DNA from: CALXOD01 sp964402715
GTDB taxonomy: Bacteria > Verrucomicrobiota > Lentisphaeria > Victivallales > Victivallaceae
Reading direction: 5' to 3'
Length of the DNA stretch: 64,000 bases
Assembly: GCA_964402715.1 (NCBI GenBank)
Contig: CAYODJ010000003.1
Coordinates: 40,538 to 104,537, forward strand
In this document: positions 63,759-64,000 of the stretch, piece after piece
Position numbering within the stretch: position 1 is the stretch's first letter
Layout of the letters: each line of letters opens with the position of its first letter
Made by a program: the position numbers and the translations under genes
Notes under the pieces: model-generated
Told to the model about the DNA's origin: nothing
What the model saw: the letters and a program-made list of their open reading frames with translations, nothing else
Databases searched by the model: none

Positions 63759-63866
63759 ATGAGCATCGGTTTTTTGTCTGATTTTCAGACGATGCGAAAC
63801 GTTTGTCGTGCGGGTCCGCCCGAACTCAGGACGGAACGGACAGATCTGACCAGACAAGGTTGGTGA
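63759..63866 (+). CDS. 35-codon ORF with strong ribosome site
   Basis: AAGGAG lies 4 nt before an ATG at 63759; the 35-codon frame encodes MSIGFLSDFQTMRN and ends RQGW before TGA. It sits between the lipoprotein and the next exported protein. The DNA at its start also forms a hairpin (GTCTGATTTTCAGAC inside GCATCG/CGATGC, 63762-63794). Either a leader peptide or a chance frame is possible. Confidence 0.3.
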   Translation: MSIGFLSDFQTMRNVCRAGPPELRTERTDLTRQGW

Positions 63867-63917
63867 AAAGATTCTGAGGAGTTGAAGAGTTTCTAAATAA
63901 TCCTAAGTAGGAAAATC

Positions 63918-64000
63918 ATGAAATCCGGTATTGTTCACATTTTATTGGCCGCCGGGGTTTCCGCGGCCGCATTCGGCGAGCCGCCGGCGGACGCTCAGCG
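63918..64000 (+). CDS. start of an exported protein (cut by right edge)
   Basis: An ATG at 63918 with AGGA about 7 nt upstream opens a frame to the window end. The 27 visible codons encode a signal peptide, MKSGIVHILLAAGVSAAAFG, then EPPADAQ, with a likely cleavage near AFG. Nothing more can be said about function. Confidence 0.6.
   Translation, partial: MKSGIVHILLAAGVSAAAFGEPPADAQ

Noticed and set aside
1..64000. CRISPR arrays, tRNA or rRNA genes, riboswitches, prophage or intact insertion sequences
   Set aside because: Scanned by eye for regular spaced repeats, T-loop-like sequences, rRNA blocks, integrase or transposase genes with inverted ends. None was convincing; only decayed transposase-like relics were found.

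Overview
The window is 64 kb of a free-living, Gram-negative-type bacterial chromosome. Gene content points to the Lentisphaerae/Victivallales side of the PVC superphylum. The main reasons are a secreted pseudopilin with an FTLIELLVVIAIIAIL leader and an H-X9-DG tail, a six-gene Rnf complex, a eukaryote-like (GH13_8) glycogen branching enzyme, secreted glycoside hydrolases and a LpxL-type acyltransferase. The assignment is inference from gene content; there is no rRNA or tRNA in the window to test it.

Layout. 1-1323 is the front part of a membrane sensor histidine kinase running off the left edge. 1489-8136 is a minus-strand glycogen operon: a small CBM48 protein, then glgP, glgA and glgB. 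9168-14515 is the rnfABCDGE operon (minus) behind a clear TTGACA-N17-TATATT promoter. 15216-20478 has a zinc-finger membrane protein, a 50-codon ORF and a giant bifunctional glycogen debranching enzyme that is divergent from a Prc-type periplasmic protease (20710-22836). 23854-30270 is a minus-strand carbohydrate locus (pseudopilin, esterase, MFS sugar transporter, GH5-like secreted hydrolase) with an operator-like element at its head. 31158-38048 holds a MATE exporter, a TPR protein, an RluA-type pseudouridine synthase and recN. 38497-45441 is a MoxR / DUF58 / DUF4381-like / VWA cluster followed by a DUF2079 membrane protein and an RlmI-type methyltransferase. 46000-48521 is psd-pssA-SDR epimerase, convergent with pyk and a lipid A-type acyltransferase. 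51527-56130 has rpsA (with a strong terminator), guaB and ispD. 56860-64000 has a lysine 2,3-aminomutase family enzyme, a tiny secreted protein, a 1,312-residue secreted toroid/beta-propeller protein, a lipoprotein and the start of one more exported protein.

How it fits together. Glycogen is made (GlgA, GlgB) and mobilised (GlgP, debranching enzyme), with pyruvate kinase downstream. No glgC is present here. Rnf couples ferredoxin and NAD to an ion gradient, as expected for an anaerobe living on polysaccharides. Secreted hydrolases, an esterase and a sugar transporter supply the carbon.

The most unusual material is between the genes. Intergenic gaps are long (0.4-1 kb) and contain at least two, probably four, decayed copies of one sequence that reads like a broken transposase. 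They also contain short REP-like palindromes and several strong hairpins. No intact insertion sequence, CRISPR array, phage, tRNA or rRNA was found. I do not see a convincing complete new defence or mobile system. The best leads are the decayed repeat family, the REP-like palindromes, two odd cysteine features in the Rnf complex and the operator at the pseudopilin/carbohydrate locus.
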